Assembly: GCA_913041075.1 (NCBI GenBank)
Contig: CAJWGZ010000049.1
Location: forward strand, 1 to 7,242
From: an uncultured Fidelibacterota bacterium
Lineage (GTDB): Bacteria > Fidelibacterota > Marinisomatia > Marinisomatales > TCS55
DNA: 7,242 nucleotides
Direction: 5' to 3'
The translations under genes and the position numbers were made by a program. Below the pieces are notes generated by a model. It did no database searches. It was not told the origin of the DNA and worked only from the letters and a program-made list of their open reading frames with translations. Shown here one piece after another: positions 6,181 to 7,242 of this stretch; positions within the stretch are counted from its first letter, which is position 1; each line of letters opens with the position of its first letter.

Positions 6181-6250
6181 CTATCACCAAATGAAAAACT
6201 ACCTTATATTCTAACGCTCCGCAAGTGTTATTATTTCCATCACTTATTTG

Positions 6251-6282
6251 TTTGAAAACACACGATTACATTTTAATATTTG
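6251..6282 (+). promoter_or_regulatory. Candidate promoter of the metH transcript
   Basis: TTGAAA (6252-6257) lies 16-17 bases before TAATAT/AATATT (6274-6280), a moderate sigma70 match. The same stretch also resembles the Bacteroidota promoter: TTTG at 6251-6254, 20 bases, then AATATTTG at 6275-6282, one base away from TAnnTTTG. Either reading puts the start of transcription near 6287-6290, about ten bases before the SAM-II aptamer, which is where it should be. Confidence 0.45.
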
Positions 6283-6300
6283 GAAAATGAATATTGATTA

Positions 6301-6353
6301 GTCGTGATTTGCACCATATTGCCGCGACAGAAAATAACGTTGCTAAAAAGGTT
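6301..6353 (+). promoter_or_regulatory. SAM-II (metA-type) riboswitch aptamer controlling metH
   Basis: Senses S-adenosylmethionine in the metH leader. The conserved parts of the SAM-II pseudoknot occur in order. P1 is GTCG (6301-6304) with CGAC (6325-6328), plus a possible T6305-G6324 pair. Loop 1 starts TGATTTG (6305-6311), then has ACC (6313-6315) and TATTGC (6317-6322). An A-rich linker follows, then GCTAAAAAGG (6342-6351). The pseudoknot forms between ACC (6313-6315) and GGT (6350-6352), and GC (6321-6322) can pair with GC (6342-6343). Bases expected to contact SAM by comparison with the known SAM-II structure (the U's of GATTT, the UU of ATTG and the UAA of GCTAAA) are all kept. The aptamer ends about 32 bases before the metH ATG, with a terminator between. 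SAM-II is known upstream of metA, metX and metC and other methionine genes, mainly in alphaproteobacteria, Bacteroidota and marine metagenomes. Confidence 0.85.
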
Positions 6354-6356
6354 ATA

Positions 6357-6382
6357 GACCCCGAATAGCAGCGGGGCTTTTT
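6357..6382 (+). terminator. Attenuator hairpin of the metH riboswitch
   Basis: CCCCG (6359-6363) pairs with CGGGG (6372-6376) around an 8-base loop, and G6357 can pair with C6377 past one bulged base. Five T follow directly (6378-6382), then ATT and the metH ATG. This is the form of a rho-independent terminator, placed between the SAM-II aptamer and the gene. Its 3' strand also holds GCGGGG, the only purine-rich candidate ribosome-binding site, nine bases before the ATG. The hairpin could therefore stop transcription, hide the ribosome-binding site, or both. Confidence 0.7.
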
Positions 6383-6385
6383 ATT

Positions 6386-7242
6386 ATGAGTAGAATAAAA
6401 GACATCTTCAAAGATCGAATTCTAGTTCTCGATGGAGCAATGGGAACCATGGTTCAATCGTACAAACTGACAGAAGCGGATTTTCGAGCAGAACGGTTTA
6501 AAGATCACACCAGCGACCTTAAAGGGAACAACGATCTACTCTGCCTTACCCGTCCTGATGTAGTGGGGGAGATCCATAAAGCCTATTTCGATGCTGGGGC
6601 GGACATTGTGGAAACCAATACCTTTAATGCTAATGCCATTTCTCAACAGGATTATGATACAGAAAAACTGGCCTATGAAATCAATCTGGAAGCAGCCAAG
6701 ATCGCCAAATCAACTGCAGCATTATTTTCTGATAAACCTAGGTTTGTAGCCGGCGCATTGGGACCCACAAACCGAACAGCTTCATTGAGCCCCAGTGTCA
6801 ATGATCCAGGTTTCCGGAATATAAATTTTGACGAGCTCAAAGATGCCTATTACGACCAAGCAAGAGGGCTTTTGGAAGGGGGCGTGGACCTTTTCCTGAT
6901 AGAAACGGTTTTTGATACCCTGAACTGCAAAGCCGCTCTGTATGCCGTTCGTGAATTGCTGGAAAAACAAAACAAGGATATACCAATCCTCGTATCGGGC
7001 ACCATCACTGATGCCAGCGGCCGGACTCTTTCCGGACAGACAGTGGAGGCTTTTTGGTATTCTATTCGCCACGCAAACCTGACTGCGGTAGGGCTCAATT
7101 GTGCATTGGGGGCAGAGCAGATCCGCCCCTGGCTGGATGAGCTTTCCACCATCACAGACACATACGCATTTGTCTACCCTAATGCAGGTTTACCAAATGA
7201 GTTTGGGGAATATGATGAAACTCCTGAGGCCATGGCAGTTGT
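6386..7242 (+). CDS. metH: Cobalamin-dependent methionine synthase MetH, 5' part (runs off the window)
   Basis: Transfers a methyl group from 5-methyltetrahydrofolate through methylcobalamin to homocysteine, making methionine in the cytosol. The 285 visible residues cover most of the homocysteine-binding barrel. They include RILVLDGAMGTMVQ (11-24), DLKGNNDLL (44-52), ETNTFNAN (76-83), LGPTNRTASLSP (125-136), SGTITDASGRTLSGQT (204-219) and GLNCALG (236-242). Cys239 is the first of three zinc ligands that activate homocysteine, and the other two lie beyond the window. The start aligns well with E. coli MetH, whose N-terminus is a few residues longer. The ribosome-binding site is poor (GCGGGG inside the terminator stem). 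Folate, cobalamin and reactivation domains are not visible. It is controlled by the SAM-II riboswitch just upstream. The coding sequence looks richer in G+C than the genes to its left. Confidence 0.97.
   Translation, partial: MSRIKDIFKDRILVLDGAMGTMVQSYKLTEADFRAERFKDHTSDLKGNNDLLCLTRPDVVGEIHKAYFDAGADIVETNTFNANAISQQDYDTEKLAYEINLEAAKIAKSTAALFSDKPRFVAGALGPTNRTASLSPSVNDPGFRNINFDELKDAYYDQARGLLEGGVDLFLIETVFDTLNCKAALYAVRELLEKQNKDIPILVSGTITDASGRTLSGQTVEAFWYSIRHANLTAVGLNCALGAEQIRPWLDELSTITDTYAFVYPNAGLPNEFGEYDETPEAMAV

Larger units (their letters stand above)
5970..6300. other. Divergent intergenic region between rng and metH, no gene found
   Basis: About 330 bases without a credible coding frame on either strand: the + strand ATGs at 6070, 6190 and 6287 close after two to seven codons. 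The rng-proximal part (5998-6108) has three small inverted repeats that would be transcribed in the rng leader. Bases 6111-6155 are very AT-rich and the likely site of the rng promoter, although I see no convincing -35/-10 pair there. Bases 6155-6180 hold a longer inverted repeat, and 6251-6282 a candidate metH promoter. Confidence 0.7.

Noticed and set aside
6190..6213. Short leader peptide (seven codons) upstream of metH
   Set aside because: It has no ribosome-binding site, lies upstream of the likely metH promoter and contains no methionine-rich control stretch.
6275..6295. Two copies of AATATT spaced nine bases apart as a binding site
   Set aside because: AATATT is a common self-complementary word in AT-rich DNA, and the first copy is explained by the candidate -10 element.
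6782..7161. Two open frames on the - strand inside metH
   Set aside because: Both lie opposite the conserved MetH barrel and overlap each other. They arise from the G+C-richer coding of metH.

Overview
The window is a run of ordinary bacterial housekeeping genes with one clear regulatory highlight: a SAM-II (metA-type) riboswitch in front of metH. The genes are AT-rich, closely packed and bacterial in type. Rickettsia/alphaproteobacteria-style malate dehydrogenase, short QueG, an L21-L27 pair behind RNase G, and a possible Bacteroidota-like promoter would fit a marine member of the FCB group (for example a Marinimicrobia/SAR406-like or Bacteroidota-related bacterium). This is an inference from family resemblance only, and an alphaproteobacterium is not excluded.

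Layout. Bases 2-2709 hold five genes on the + strand: the 3' end of an unrecognised gene, a Nudix ADP-sugar pyrophosphatase, epoxyqueuosine reductase (queG), an ElbB-type DJ-1/PfpI protein, and a small Rieske ferredoxin that seems to use a non-standard start codon. Bases 2706-5969 hold four genes on the - strand: malate dehydrogenase (mdh), and then, as a separate unit separated by a strong terminator, rng-rplU-rpmA (RNase G, ribosomal proteins L21 and L27). The Rieske and mdh genes converge so tightly that their stop codons overlap.

Bases 5970-6385 are a 416-base divergent intergenic region. Its rng-proximal half has several small inverted repeats that would lie in the rng leader. Its metH-proximal end has a candidate promoter, a SAM-II aptamer (about 6301-6353), and a terminator hairpin whose T-run touches the metH start codon. 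The last 857 bases are the 5' part of metH, which runs off the window.

How it works together. MetH makes methionine, the precursor of S-adenosylmethionine (SAM), so SAM sensing in front of metH is product feedback. The aptamer's 3' pseudoknot strand could also pair with the 5' side of the terminator, which suggests a transcription-attenuation mechanism. MetH and QueG are both cobalamin-dependent, so this organism must make or import B12. The rng-rplU-rpmA unit joins an RNA-processing enzyme to two large-subunit ribosomal proteins, as in many bacteria. No mobile element, CRISPR array, tRNA or rRNA gene was seen.
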